A stretch of DNA of 64,000 nt from Meconema thalassinum (Eukaryota > Arthropoda > Insecta > Orthoptera > Tettigoniidae), in assembly GCA_946902985.2 (NCBI GenBank), contig OX336393.1, positions 358,404,779-358,468,778 on the forward strand, written 5' to 3'. Positions within the stretch are counted from its first letter, which is position 1. The number at the start of each line of letters is the position of its first letter. A program made the position numbers and the translations under genes. Below are positions 21,206 to 32,092 of the stretch, one piece after another. The notes beneath the pieces were generated by a model, which was not told the origin of the DNA, made no database searches, and worked only from the letters and a program-made list of their open reading frames with translations.

Positions 21206-22450
21206 TTCCAGTTAACGTAAAGACATGAATGTAATAGTGTATCCATTACCTGTAGGACTACTGTCATTCATTTAATTTTTATAAAAAGTATGTCTGGTAT
21301 TCTTTCATATACCATAACGAGACCAGCCACCACTAAATTTTAAATAATATTAAGTGGAAGAGTAATTTGTATAATCAATTTATTGTTATGTTATGTACCA
21401 TCGGCTGTTACTTGAGAATAAACTACATGTATAATGATGTTAAAACACTCACGTTCACTTTGCTGTACGAGAAATGTATCTGGTTCAGTATCCAGGGAGA
21501 GGTAGCTTACGATAGGTGTGTCCTACTTTCACACAGGTCCTATTAGCTTCCCTTCTCCTGTCTACAACCCTTCACTCTCGCTATTACAACGCAGCCTAAA
21601 CATCTCTCTTGCAGGATGCGATCCTGAGTATTCGAAGGATATTTATGCATTAATATTGTTTATTCTATGTCATTAGCGGCCTACCACAGGGACTTAATGC
21701 GTTCTCGTACCGATGACCACACAATGGGCATAAGATAGTTCTCAGTTCTTAGGCGATTGCATTGCCACATGTGGGTTGATATCTGACTGACAATAAAGAA
21801 ATCATATGCCAACGTGGGCAAATTATTAGAATAAAGAGGATTCTCAGTTTGTTTACTAAATCAAACATGAAGTTTAAACGTTGAAAAGCTTTCTGAATGC
21901 TGTAAACCAAGCACTGTGATATCATATTGACAATGATGACATACAGATATTTTGCTTAAAGCATTCTGAAATTAGATGCAAGGGATCCGTGACTTTTATT
22001 TTGGAAACAAATGTTTGCAAAGTGGAACTACAGTATTAGTCTGTCTGTTAGGTAGTCAACCCGAAGAGAAAACAAATTATGGCCTATAATTTTAAAGTAC
22101 ATTGTTTAGAATTTACGCCTGGCGACCTGAATTTTCATTAAAGCCATACGAGTTTATTTTAAAATTACAGATACAATAAAAATTAATGAAATTAATTAAA
22201 TACTGGTTTAGTTAATTAATTAAGTTAAATTAAAGTAATAAAATTAAATAAATTAAATTGATTAAGTTATGCATACTGGGTTCATTTCATAAGTTATTGC
22301 ACCTATATTATATCAACCAAAAAAAGCATCAGAAATATAAACTCACTATATACGAGTTGGCAGTGACAAATTGGATCTGGATTCAAGAGCCGATGAGTAA
22401 GACGAATTTAAAGATAGATAAATAGAAATTATTGTTTTATTATGCACAAA
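21206..22450. other. Unassigned intergenic sequence
   Basis: Includes an AATTAA-rich tract near 22175-22265. No coding region recognised. Confidence 0.4.
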
Positions 22451-22454
22451 AAAA

Positions 22455-23060
22455 CAAAGTAAAACGATCACAGCTGACACCCTTCAAAATAATCCCCAAG
22501 GCTTCCTCATATCTGAGCCAACGATGAGCAAGGCGTTGAATACCATCGGCTGTGTGCGATGCGTATAACATGCCTTATATTTTGTCGAAACGCTGTTACA
22601 AGATCCTCCTTGTTGGCAAACATATTCCCACACAGCGACTTCTACACTTGCGAAACGATATATTTGCCACATGGATTGAGATCAGGCGAATAGGGTGGAT
22701 ATTCCAAGATCCCCCACCTACCACCATTTCTGCAAACATTTCCTCACGGGAGCTGCAGTGTAGGCAGTTGCATTATCCTGTAGCATTGTAGCACTGTCCG
22801 GCAGTCCTGAATGAATTGTTCGACGCAGATGGTACATCAGGAACGATCTGTAGTGTGACAATTATTCAACTTCCCTTGCAACCAACTTGGAGAATGGCTT
22901 CTAGCATACTAACTTTCACGTGTTTTGTCAATTAGCCTGCAATACACACAGACAAATCGGGTGGTGGCATTCAGTACATCCTGTACATACTGTGTGGTCC
23001 TGGGGAAGTTTTGTTTTGGAATACCTTTGTTATGGTGACCTTACAGCATCCCGCTGTTGA
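22455..23060 (-). pseudogene. Tc1/mariner transposase remnant
   Basis: The minus strand contains, in different frames, LQDNATAYTAAPVR (near 22770-22730), the second catalytic block. LEYPPYSPDLNP (near 22715-22680) is the third catalytic-Asp region. IQRLAHRWLRYEEALG (near 22545-22495) is the usual C-terminus. Several frameshifts and stops separate these blocks, so it is a dead copy. No clear terminal repeats were identified. Confidence 0.75.
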
Positions 23061-23444
23061 GATTTCTTCTCGACTTCAGCACGATTTTGTCATGCGCTCT
23101 TGCTTCTAAAAGGTGCTATTATGTTCGTATTCAAAACTTGTGTTTGGGGTGTTAAGTGGCCACGTATATGACTAATGATTCACCTTTATTATTGCAGCTT
23201 TTTGGAATGTTTTAGCTCCGAACTAGGTGTTGGGTATGGGTGGAATGATACACGTATAAAACTGTGAGCAATGTTTACAAGAATTATGCTTGTCTATGCC
23301 TGATAAACCTGATAAATATTGAGCTTATTTTGTTTTATTTTCTATTATTGCAGTGCATTCCTTATTTGCAAATATGTATTCATGTGTTAAGAGTATTTCA
23401 TTTTATTGTCTTTTTTGTTTCCGAAACAGATTTGAAATATTAAT

Positions 23445-24432
23445 GTATGTTCGACGATGCCAATATGTAAACATTATATGTCAGAAAACTGTATCATAAT
23501 GGGTGTTAAAGTACTACTTTTCATTATAACATTGTCTTTCCAACCAATCAGAGCTCAATGTTTTCATTCACTGACCAATTAGGTAAGGATAGCGTCTAAC
23601 ATGAACCGAAACTCCAACATGTCGGACATGAATTACATGATTTGAAAGTTGACAATGAAGTCTATATTGGATCAACCACTGCTGTTATACAAAATGCATA
23701 AACAAACTGGGCAATATTGCAAACGAAATAGCACTGTACCTTAATATCCGCAACTGCTATTTCTACGCATTCGTAAGATTTCGCCGACAATTTTAGTGAA
23801 TGCAGTTGTTGACATAAACACACTATAACGTCATGGAGGAAGCAAGCATATAACATTAGTTCCACGGAAATTATAATCTAGCTCCCTGTTCAGTAAATGG
23901 ATTTCTTATGCGAAACTCTTCCGCCAGATATCGTTATTGCTCTATTTCGGACTAAATTTATTTGCCTTCCGTTAACATCCTATATGCATCGAATTTGGAG
24001 AATAACTAGTTGATAATACGATAAATTTTAATTTTAAAGCGTTTATAACCGCCTATTTTTTTTTATTTGACCAAAATAACAGAATGATCATTCATAGTAG
24101 CCTACCTGTGCGCTATCTGTTGGTGCAACTTCAGGATAGATAATGTTTCAAAGCTTTGGGATCCGTTATTGGGTAGAGATCAAATGCTAAGCCCACACAA
24201 TTTCCAAGGAGAACAAGTCAACCGACATAATAACGACATATATTTATGAAAATTTACGTTAGAACATTCAATAAAGTTATAATTATCGCCGAACATAAAC
24301 AGTCGTATGAAACTCGCCTACAATAATGTAATTAAGACACTCGTATGGAAATTATAAAACTCGCTTAGCTCGTTTTATGAACATACTCGTGTCTTAATTA
24401 TTGCCTTTATAGCCTCGTTGCATAATGCACTA
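23445..24432 (+). mobile_element. YR (Crypton-like) element copy A
   Basis: One of three dispersed copies that begin TATGTTCG(A/G)C, continue AAACTGTATCATAATG and CCAATCAGAGCTCAA, and end in a ~117-bp near-palindrome and GCATAATGCACTA. On the plus strand at about 23698-23845 a degenerate frame reads IANEIALYLNI and then, after a small deletion, SPTILVNAV…RHGG. This matches the C-terminal HxxR region of tyrosine recombinases, with the His lost here. Assignment to Crypton rather than another YR transposon class is inference, because only this part of the protein remains. Confidence 0.6.
24307..24423. repeat. Long near-palindrome, copy A
   Basis: The arms run from ATGAAACTCGCCTA to TAGCCTCGTTGCAT with AATTAAGACAC/GTGTCTTAATT in the middle of each arm and a short centre near CGCTTAGCTCG. 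The same structure occurs at 29057-29172 and 42679-42792. Confidence 0.85.
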
Positions 24433-24611
24433 GTGTAGAATTGGTATTTTATTTTATGGGGTTATCAATTCCCTTAGTATGGGGTTAGTGTCCCTAAATT
24501 AGGTGCCTACTTCCTTGGTTAAACACGATCAAATCACTACTTTGTTATTCTCTAAGTATCTGTGTAAGGTCACCGGTTTTGAAACGTGTATGGACCCACT
24601 GATATAACCAC
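24433..24611 (+). repeat. Module shared with 28299-28468
   Basis: Starts GTGTAGAATTGG and continues CCCTTAGT(A/G)(T)GGGTTAG, CCCTAAATTA and GTGTAAGGTCAC. It lies directly after element copy A but directly before copy B. Confidence 0.75.
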
Positions 24612-24708
24612 ATTTCACCTTTTTCGGATGACATAGCATTTTTGCCATGACTTATAAAAATTACCCTCGTATGACATTAGACAATGCAGAATATACCTTA
24701 GTGTAATA

Positions 24709-26824
24709 TCTTTATATATATAATTCTTCGACACGTGTGTATGTGACTGAACTCCTCCTAAATGACTGAACCGATTTTGATGGAATTTGGTATGTATATT
24801 AGGGTGGGTCCATGTATGGTTTAGATTCACAATCTGACCCGGTAGGTGGAATGAACACAATTTTAGAACCACAATTTACACACAATTTTAGAACCACAAT
24901 ATACAGTCAAAAACAGTCGTCATGGAAACCACTAGCCTTGGCCTTGGTGAAAGCTGATGTCTTTGGACGGTTTGTCTCTGCACGTTAGAGCCACCTGGTC
25001 GCAACCTGTGCAACTACCGCCATTACATACACTCCGGCCGTAGCGAAAAGTTGTGTTTTATACCAAAGGTGGCAGTAATGTCGAATTCTACTGTTTGTCT
25101 CTGGACGTTAGAGCGTTTCAAAGACCCGTATGCGTTCATATACCATTCATCCGATTGCCATGAAACTTGGGTGATATGTTGAGTGAGCTCCAGGGAAGGT
25201 GTTTGGCTTAGTAAATCCATTTTACAATAGATAGCGCACGAATAGATTCAACAAATGAGCGACGACTCCCGAAGCGTTTCAAAAAGGTCCCGTATGCGTT
25301 CAAATACCATTCGTCCGATAGCGATGAGACTTGGGTGAGATTTTGTGTACACTCCAGGGAAGGCTACTGGCTTAGTAAATCAATTTCATATTAGGTAGCG
25401 CACGACTAGATTCAACAAATGAGTGACGACGCGCGAAGCGTTTCAACAAAATCCCGCATAAGTTTATATTCCATTCATAGATTGAGATGAAACTTTGATG
25501 AGTTGTTGTGTATACTTAAGTGAAGGCTTCTAACTTAGTAATCCATTTCACAGGAGGTTGCGCACGAGTAGATTCAACAAATGAGCGGCGACGTGCGAAG
25601 TGTTTCAAAAAAAGTCCCGTATGCGTTCAAATACCATTCGTCCGATAGCGATGAAACTTGGGTGAGATGTTGTGTACACTTACGTGAGGGTTTCTAACTT
25701 AGTAAATCCATTTCACAGGAGGTTTCGCACGAGTAGATTCAACAAATGAGCGACGACGCGCGAAGCGTTTTAATAAGGTCCCATATGCGTTCAAATACCA
25801 TTCGTCCGATTACGATGAAACTTGGGTGAGATGTTGTGTACACCCTACGGAAGGTTTCTGGCTTAATAAATCCATTTTACAATAGGTAGCGCACGAGTAG
25901 ATTCAACAAATGTGTGACGGCACGCGAATCATTTCAACAAAGTACCGTATGCGTCCATATACCATTTATCCGATTGCGATGAAACATTGGTGAATTGTTG
26001 TGTACACTCCAGGAAATGTTTCTGTCTTAGTAAATCCAGTTTTTAATAAGTAGCGCACGAGTAGATTCAACAAATGAGCGACGGCACGCGAATCGTTTCC
26101 ACAATGTCCCGTATGCGGTCATATATCATTCATCCGATTGCGATCCAACCTTGGTGAATCATTGAGTACACGCCAGAGAAGGTTTCAGGCTTAGTAAATC
26201 TACGGTATTTTACAATAGGTAGCGCATGAGTAGATTCAACAAATGAGTGACGGCACGCGAATCGTTTAAAGAAAATCACTTATGCGTTCATATGTCATTC
26301 ATCCGATTCCGATGAAACTTTGATGAGTTGTTGTGTACACGACAGGGAAGGTGTTCAACTTGGTAAATTCATTTTACAATATTGGTAGCGCACGAGTAGA
26401 TGTAACAAATGAGTGACGACGCACGAAGCGTTCCAACAAAATCCTGTATGCGTTCATATACTATTCATCGATTGCGATGAAACTTTGATGAGTTGTTGTG
26501 TACACTTACGTGAAGCTTTCTAACTTAGTAAATCCATTTCACAGTTGGTAGAGCACGAATAGATTCAACAAATTAGTGACAGCGCACGAATCATTTAAAC
26601 CAAATTCCGTATGCGATAAATGCCATTTATCCGTTTGCGATGAAACTTTGGAGATTTGTTGTGCACGCTCCAACGAATGTTTCTAAATTAGTTGATTCAA
26701 TTCACTATAGTTTAGAGGCAGTTAACAAAAATTGAAAAAAAATATTGTGTATCCACAAGCACTTCAAAAAACAAAGTACAACACTTTCTTTGATTGGCAG
26801 GACAACGTCTGCCGGGTCAGCTTG
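24709..26824 (+). mobile_element. Non-autonomous Helitron, complete
   Basis: It starts TC after host A (24708), with ACTGAACCGATTTTGATGGA close behind. It ends with the stem-loop GGCAG…CTGCC, GGGTCAGCTTG, and host T (26825). A|T insertion without target duplication and a 3' hairpin just before a CTRR-like end are Helitron hallmarks; CTTG here deviates from CTAG. About ten direct repeats of ~162 bp fill 25116-26710. No Rep-Helicase gene is present, so transposition would need an autonomous partner. Confidence 0.85.
25116..26710 (+). repeat. ~162-bp minisatellite in the Helitron, ~10 units
   Basis: Units start near 25116, 25276, 25437, 25599, 25767, 25928, 26090, 26262, 26428 and 26596. Each has GCGTTTCAA, CCCGTATGCGTTCA(A)ATA, GATGAAACTTGGGTGA and GCGCACGAGTAGATTCAACA. 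Unit length and divergence rule out a CRISPR array. Confidence 0.9.
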
Positions 26825-26911
26825 TATTTAATAATAATTTTATTAATGCAGCCAATGGCCATGTATTTTTCTTTTCAGGACGGGTCAGGGAAGGGATTAT
26901 GATAGGAAATT

Positions 26912-27973
26912 TAGCCTACTTTTCACATTTTGCAAACATGAGGAAAACGTAGACATATGAGATCGATCCGGGCAAATGTGTGTCTGTCTGTCTGTCTGTC
27001 TATCTGCCCTTCTGTCTGTCTGTCTGTCTGTCTGGCTGGCTGTGTGTGTATCCCTCCCTATCAACTCCTAAACGGCTACAGGAATCGAAACAATATTCGG
27101 TAGGAGTAAAGATCTATACCTGAATATCTCAATGCCGTATTTGAAAATGATGTCAGTGCTACCAATTGCTGAAAAATCGCAATTGAAATTTGAGCTCCAT
27201 GTTGGATATCTTGGAAGATATGAATGGGAGATATTCCAAAATAGGCACACGTATAGATAATAATATTTCAGTTTAATTTCCAGGAGGCCATACATGGCAG
27301 TGTTGCGAAAATGATTATACGCCTGCTGATAGGTCCAATTTTTAAATGCAACCAGCGATGCCAACTGTTAATAAATGCTGTCACTATTTTTGTTATCCTA
27401 ATATCAATATATCAGAAAATATGCAAGCCAATAGCTCTAAACTTTGCACCTGTATAGTACCTGGCATTCTAGATTAATTTGGAGTAACTAATATACGTCA
27501 GTGCTGCCAACATGATTCTAAGCCTGCTGATAGGTCCAATTTTAAAATGCATATAACTTCTATACTAACTAATGGATTTCATTCAAAATTGGCACAACAG
27601 TAGATCATATTATTTCAGATTTTTTCTGACCAATACATGCATGGCATTGTTGCCGACATGATTTTCCGCGCGCTGTTAAATCCAATGTTTAACTGCATAT
27701 AACGTCCATGCTATCCATTGGACATCAACCAACTTTTGTATTCTGTACCTTAATAAATGGAACTACGAATATATTCAGTCACCAGGGCTGCCAACTGAAG
27801 TACTCTATTAGTCTACATTATGCCAGGTGTACAGTATTTCGAACTAATTAGAAATGTCGATATTACCAACTTAATTTCGGCATTATTCTAGATAGATCCG
27901 TATAGATTAATCATTGGCATGCATCATAAATTTTAGGAAGAGTAGGCTCTTTAGTTCGTCACGGAACTTCTTG
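26912..27973 (+). mobile_element. Helentron-like element Y2
   Basis: The plus-strand 5' end TAGCCTACTTTTCACATTTTGC is followed by a partial hairpin to AAAACGTAGAC, ATGAGATCGATCC, then (GTCT)n (about 26983-27045). Interior units share CATGTTGG(A)TATCTTGGA and GATAGGTCCAATTTT. The 3' end has GAAGAGTAGGCTCTTTAGTT, the AGTTC/GAACT stem and TTCTTG before TTT. The (GTCT) block beside the 5' hairpin closely resembles Drosophila DINE-1 architecture. Confidence 0.75.
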
Positions 27974-28298
27974 TTTCTATTTCTGTGAGTGTCCTAAGCT
28001 CTAGCCGACGCCTTATATTGAAATGAATTATTAATTTACAAACTAAACCAGAATTAATTTATTTGGTGGCCCTATGGTGTAGTGGCTCCGGCCTTCTGAC
28101 AAGAAATTTACTTGTAATTTAGGTTTGAGGTACTGGAATGGTATTGTTGAAGTGCAAGTAACCCAAATGGTGTCAATATTGAAGACTAACAAACATACAA
28201 AGTGTATTGTAAATCTATTTTGTCTTGTATATTTGGGTCCGACGATTCTTGCTTGACGAGCAAAACATGTCTTTAACATGTCGTATTGAAATCAGAAT
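27974..28298. other. Unassigned intergenic sequence
   Basis: No supported gene or repeat. Confidence 0.4.
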
Positions 28299-28468
28299 GT
28301 GTAGAATTGGCCTTTTTTTGGCTTATCAGTGCCCTTAGTGTAGGGTTAGCGCCCCTAAATTAAGTACCTAGTTCTATGGTTAAATACGTTTAAATTACTC
28401 GTCTATCATTCTGCAAGTACAGTATTTGTGTAAGGTCACTGGGTTTGAAAGGCGTATGGGCCTACTGA
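28299..28468 (+). repeat. Module shared with 24433-24611
   Basis: Same block order as the module after copy A (GTGTAGAATTGG … GGGTTAG … GTGTAAGGTCAC). Here it lies about 50 bp before copy B. Confidence 0.75.
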
Positions 28469-28717
28469 ACTAATCATATGTTAGTGCCCCCCTCCCTTAT
28501 AATTAGCACAAATAATATTTTATGTTCGGCGATCTCTAAACGTAAGCATTATGTGTCAGAAAACTGTATCATAATGAGGCTCATTATAACACTATTTTTC
28601 ATTATGAAACAGTTTCTCCCACCAATCAGAGCTCAAGAAACTGTTGTGTGACCAATTAGGTAAGGATACCTTCGCGCATGCGCTCAAAATCCAACATGTC
28701 TATGTAAATTACCGAAA

Positions 28718-28975
28718 GTGCACCGTCCATATGTTCGCGTAAATAAACTGGCAAATATGAGACAAGAACTAGCACTATACCTTAATATCCCCAAACCCAA
28801 TTTCTACACAGCACATTGCTTTCGAACGACTTCGGTGACAGTTTTACTGAATACTGGTGCACGATCTGCACATACGGCATTGAAGCACACAGAGCGCATG
28901 CGTCGGTTGGTCAGACAGCTTGGGAAACAGAGATATCCTACCCAGCGCTGCACTCCGATCACAAAATTCGAGTGA
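28718..28975 (+). pseudogene. Tyrosine recombinase C-terminal remnant
   Basis: The frame reads NKLANMRQELALYLNIPKPN and then FYTAHCFRTTSVTVLLNTGA. The HCFR matches the HxxR box of tyrosine recombinases (compare H-x-L-R-H-T-F-A-T…G-A in classical enzymes), and the hydrophobic helix spacing after it fits. The catalytic Tyr, the N-terminal Arg box and the DNA-binding core are not found nearby, and the sequence after GA diverges from the family. The parallel degenerate frame in copy A (23698-23845) supports a real ancestral gene. No start codon is expected, since this is a fragment. Confidence 0.6.
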
Positions 28976-29056
28976 CTGAATCTCAACAGATATTTATGAA
29001 TATTTATGTTAAAACATATAATAAAGTTATAATTATCGTCGAACATAAACAGTGTT

Positions 29057-29172
29057 ATGCAACTCGCCTATAATGGTAATTAAGACAATCGTATGGAAAT
29101 TATAAAACTCGCATACGCTCGTGTTATAAACATACTCGTGTCTTAATTATTGCCATTATAGGCTCGTTGCAT
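29057..29172. repeat. Long near-palindrome, copy B
   Basis: Arms ATGCAACTCGCCTATAATGG and CCATTATAGGCTCGTTGCAT, with AATTAAGACA/TGTCTTAATT and TTATAAAACTCGC/GCTCGTGTTATAA, centre ATAC. It could form a cruciform. Confidence 0.88.
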
Positions 29173-29182
29173 AATGTACTAT

Positions 29183-29715
29183 AATCACATGGAGGTTTTC
29201 AGTAAGATTGTTGTTATAAACTATTTCGTTCCCCGTCCTTAGTCCGGGTAAAAATGTACTTGTGTGTGCATCTTACACTCCAAAGACTTACTGAGGACGT
29301 AAACTGAATCAAAAGCGAAAATTTAGCAGCGAGAATCGTGAGCAAGGTTGAATATATGCAACCTGCCATGGATACCTGTTCACCGGGCGGGACGCGGCAG
29401 CTCCTGCTCCTGAAATGATACGTCCTTTTGCCAACATATTGCCACGGATAAACATTTTGAAGAGGCAATAGCCTTATGCTTTTCCTTGGTAAATAGACTA
29501 TGCTAATGAAACACTTTAGTTAAATCGGTTGAGTACAGTAGTTATTGCGTGAAAGAGTTACAGACAGACACCACTAGAACTTCAGTATGGATCACTACTA
29601 GAATTTGCATAGGAACGTGTTGATTGACTGAATCAATTAATTGTTTACAATAAATAGGCTACTGTATACGACAATTATTATGCATCTTAATCATTTTCAA
29701 ATATTTACAACTTAT
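29183..29715. other. Unassigned intergenic sequence
   Basis: No supported gene or repeat. The 84-aa minus frame here has no known domain. Confidence 0.4.
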
Positions 29716-29727
29716 AATGCAAGGCAG

Positions 29728-30158
29728 TAGCCTCCGTGGCTTTGGCGGCAGCACGGCGGCCTCTCACCGCTGGGTCCGTAGTTCAAATCCCGGTCACTCC
29801 CCGGTTATAAGATAGATTCTACACACACCCAAAGTACACGGGGCTACATGACCGCGTTTTCGCAGCCCCTAAACTGAGGAACCATCCAACCAACCGGTCA
29901 CTCCATGTGAGATCTGTGCTGGTCAAAACGGAGGCAGACAGGTTTTTCTCCGGGTACTTCTGTTTTCCCTGTCAAAATTTCATTCCAGCAACACTCTCCA
30001 CTATCATTACATTTCATCTGTAATTCATTTACTCATTGCCCCAGAGGAGTGCGTCAGGCCTCGGCAGCCGGCACAGTTCATATCCTCGCCGCTCGATGGG
30101 GGCTTCATTCCCTCCATTCCTGACCCGGTCGGAGACTGGAAGCAGGCTGTGGATTTTC
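29728..30158 (+). mobile_element. SINE2 copy containing a SINE1 fragment
   Basis: The head AGCCTCCGTGGCTTTGGCGG, box B GTTCAAATCCC, then an inserted piece (29801-29893), then the SINE2 body to GGAAGCAGGCTGTGGATTTT. The imperfect duplication AATGCAAGGCAG / AATGCAAGCAG flanks it (29716-29727 and 30159-30169). Confidence 0.88.
29801..29893 (+). mobile_element. SINE1 3'-end insertion inside SINE2
   Basis: Only the last ~90 bp of SINE1 (GGTTATAAGATAGATTCTAC … CCTAAACTGAGGAACC, AACC tail). The 11-bp duplication CCGGTCACTCC at 29790-29800 and 29894-29904 marks it as a 5'-truncated retrotransposition and not a deletion. Confidence 0.9.
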
Positions 30159-30169
30159 AATGCAAGCAG

Positions 30170-30596
30170 CTGTAGCCTAGTGTTCATACTCATGAAATGA
30201 ATGTGAATTGTTACACTTAAGACCTCTACACAAATGTTTGCTTTTAATTCAGTTGAAAGGCAATAGTTCCTTTGAGAGCTATGAACAGCGGCGATCTGCT
30301 CTTTACGGCGAGATGTATTCTACAAGACACATCAGTTCTGATTCTTCCAGACTGATACAATCTTACAAGTCTCTGAAGTCACGTAACAAAGTTTCCTTCA
30401 AAACTGAATACAATTGTGTCTTTTATCTTCTCTTATCTCGTGGTCCAATTTCCATCTCAACGTCCGGTCATTCCAGCTAGTTGTTATGGCTCTGGGCTAA
30501 CATGGTACAGTCTCTTTAGTACGCTGGCTTCCTATTGCACTACACACAAGACGGTTCAGTTAAGAACGTCCACCACAAATGTCTTCTGAAACACTG
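30170..30596. other. Unassigned intergenic sequence
   Basis: A 90-aa plus frame (30208-30480) has no recognised domain and no splice context I trust. Confidence 0.35.
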
Positions 30597-30608
30597 GAAA
30601 TAACTTTG

Positions 30609-31125
30609 GTTCGTTGGTTCGTTCCTTAGTTTAGGGACTGTGACAACGCGATCATGTAGCCCCGTGTACTTTGGGTGTGTGTTGAATTTGTCTGATAACC
30701 GGTGTTAATTGTGATGGCTGTATTAGTGTGTGTTATCTGTGATTCAGTTAAGGGCTGCAGACGATACATTTTTCAAGTAGATCCTACATTTGCTACCAAA
30801 TGCTACCATCCACGGCACCTAGCTGCGGACCTGGCTACAAGATGCCATCGCAGCCATCACCTGGTGGCGGACGTTGGAACTATTATAGGGTTATCAAATA
30901 ATCCAACCTACACATTTTGGCTTCACACAAGTGTAGTTAGTGGAAGGTTCTTTTTCATGCCATAAATCTATGACATGGGACCGCCGGATTTGCTTCCCCT
31001 CCAAAGGAAGGCATACTGAGGGATGTTTAACGCTTTTAAAAATCCGACGACTTCGGCCGGGTTTGAACCCGTCACTTTGAGCATAGAAACCTAGCATGCT
31101 ACCAAATACGCCACCGAAGCCGCTA
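30609..31125 (-). mobile_element. SINE1 copy, full length, 12-bp TSD
   Basis: The minus strand begins with GCGGCTTCGGTGGCGTATTT and box B GGGTTCAAACCC, followed by a ~430-bp body and the tail (AACG/AACC)n. Direct repeats GGAAATAACTTT at 30597-30608 and 31126-31137 fix both ends. This gives a family length of about 517 bp, long for a SINE. Confidence 0.92.
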
Positions 31126-31217
31126 GGAAATAACTTTATATAAGTGGTAAATAGGGACTCATAAACATAATAATAAGTTGTGGTATTTAATAATAATATT
31201 AATAATAATAATTAGCC

Positions 31218-31500
31218 ACTGGATTGACGAAAAGGATAATAGATTATTTGACCACACTCAAGAACTCATCACCGTGGTTAGAGGAACTTCTAAATGATCT
31301 CAAAAACGCAAACATAAGTTCACCTGACATTTTAGAAAGGGATACCTTCAGGCACAAAGTTAAAAAATGGGAAGTTATATCAGAGCAACCACAACAAAAA
31401 CAGTACAGACCAAAGTGGTCGGAACAACGCAAACAAGCCTTCTCGGAAATAATGAAAGTCTATTGGAACAAGAGGAACCAAAGAAAAGTTGATTGACTCA
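31218..31500 (+). pseudogene. LINE C-terminal fragment (RTE-like, inference)
   Basis: An open 90-aa frame ends …KWSEQRKQAFSEIMKVYW…RKVD-stop. The charged block and WSEQRK are shared with the (GAA)-tailed fragment at 59560-59985, so it is the 3' end of one LINE family. No reverse transcriptase motif is within the fragment. Confidence 0.6.
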
Positions 31501-31518
31501 TTTGCTTAACGTCTTCAA

Positions 31519-32052
31519 TAGCGGCTTCGGTGGCGTAGTCGGTAGCATGCTGAGCTTCTATGCCCAAGATAGCGGGTTCAAACCCGGCCGAAGCCGTCGG
31601 ATTTTTTAAGAGCGTTAAAAATCCCTCTGTATGCCTTCCTTCGGAGGGGAAGTAAAGCCGGCGGTCCCATGTCATAGATTTATGGCATGTTAAAGAACCT
31701 TCCACTAATTGCACCTGAGTGAAGCTAAATTGGATAGGTTAAGCATGTAAACAACGCTCTTAGGTATCTACGTTCGTTGCCAAGAGCCGACTGCGGTGGC
31801 GTCTAGTAGCTAAGGACTGAACAAGGCCTAGTAGTCGTTGACGGTGGTGCTTGACGGCAAAGTAGGAACTATTTGAAAAATTCTAAGTTGCAGTACTTAA
31901 ATTTAAAAAAAGAACAGATAACACTCACTAATACAGTCATCACAATTAACACCGTAATTAGACAGATTCTACACACTCACAAAGTACACGGGGCTCCAAG
32001 ACCGCGTTGTCGCAGCCCCTAAACTTAATAACCAACCAACCAACCAACCAAC
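31519..32052 (+). mobile_element. SINE1 copy, full length, reference copy
   Basis: The tRNA-like head GGCTTCGGTGGCGTAGTCGG folds with CCGAAGCC as an acceptor stem. Box B is GGGTTCAAACCCG. The body has CCCATGTCATAGATTTATGG and the 3' part CACCGTAATTAGACAGATTC … CGCAGCCCCTAAACT, tail (AACC)n. TSD AACGTCTTC at 31508-31516 and 32053-32061. The tRNA-like part lacks a convincing anticodon arm, so this is a SINE head and not a tRNA gene. Confidence 0.92.
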
Positions 32053-32092
32053 CAACGTCTTCTATGTATTGGGAGAATTCGCTTCAAATAAA

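Larger units (their letters stand above)
28521..29182 (+). mobile_element. YR (Crypton-like) element copy B
   Basis: The same termini as copy A (TATGTTCGGC … TAATGTACTA), the shared CACCAATCAGAGCTCAAG block and the long palindrome. It includes the best-preserved recombinase segment of the three copies. Confidence 0.65.

Noticed and set aside
25116..26710. CRISPR-like regular repeats
   Set aside because: Units are ~162 bp, fully repetitive without unique spacers, and lie between clear Helitron ends in a eukaryotic genome.
31519..31600. tRNA gene
   Set aside because: The tRNA-like fold with boxes A and B is the head of a repeated SINE with target duplications. The anticodon arm is poor and ~10 other copies exist in the window. 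The heads at 3203, 43700, 51447, 60093 and 63804 are treated the same way.
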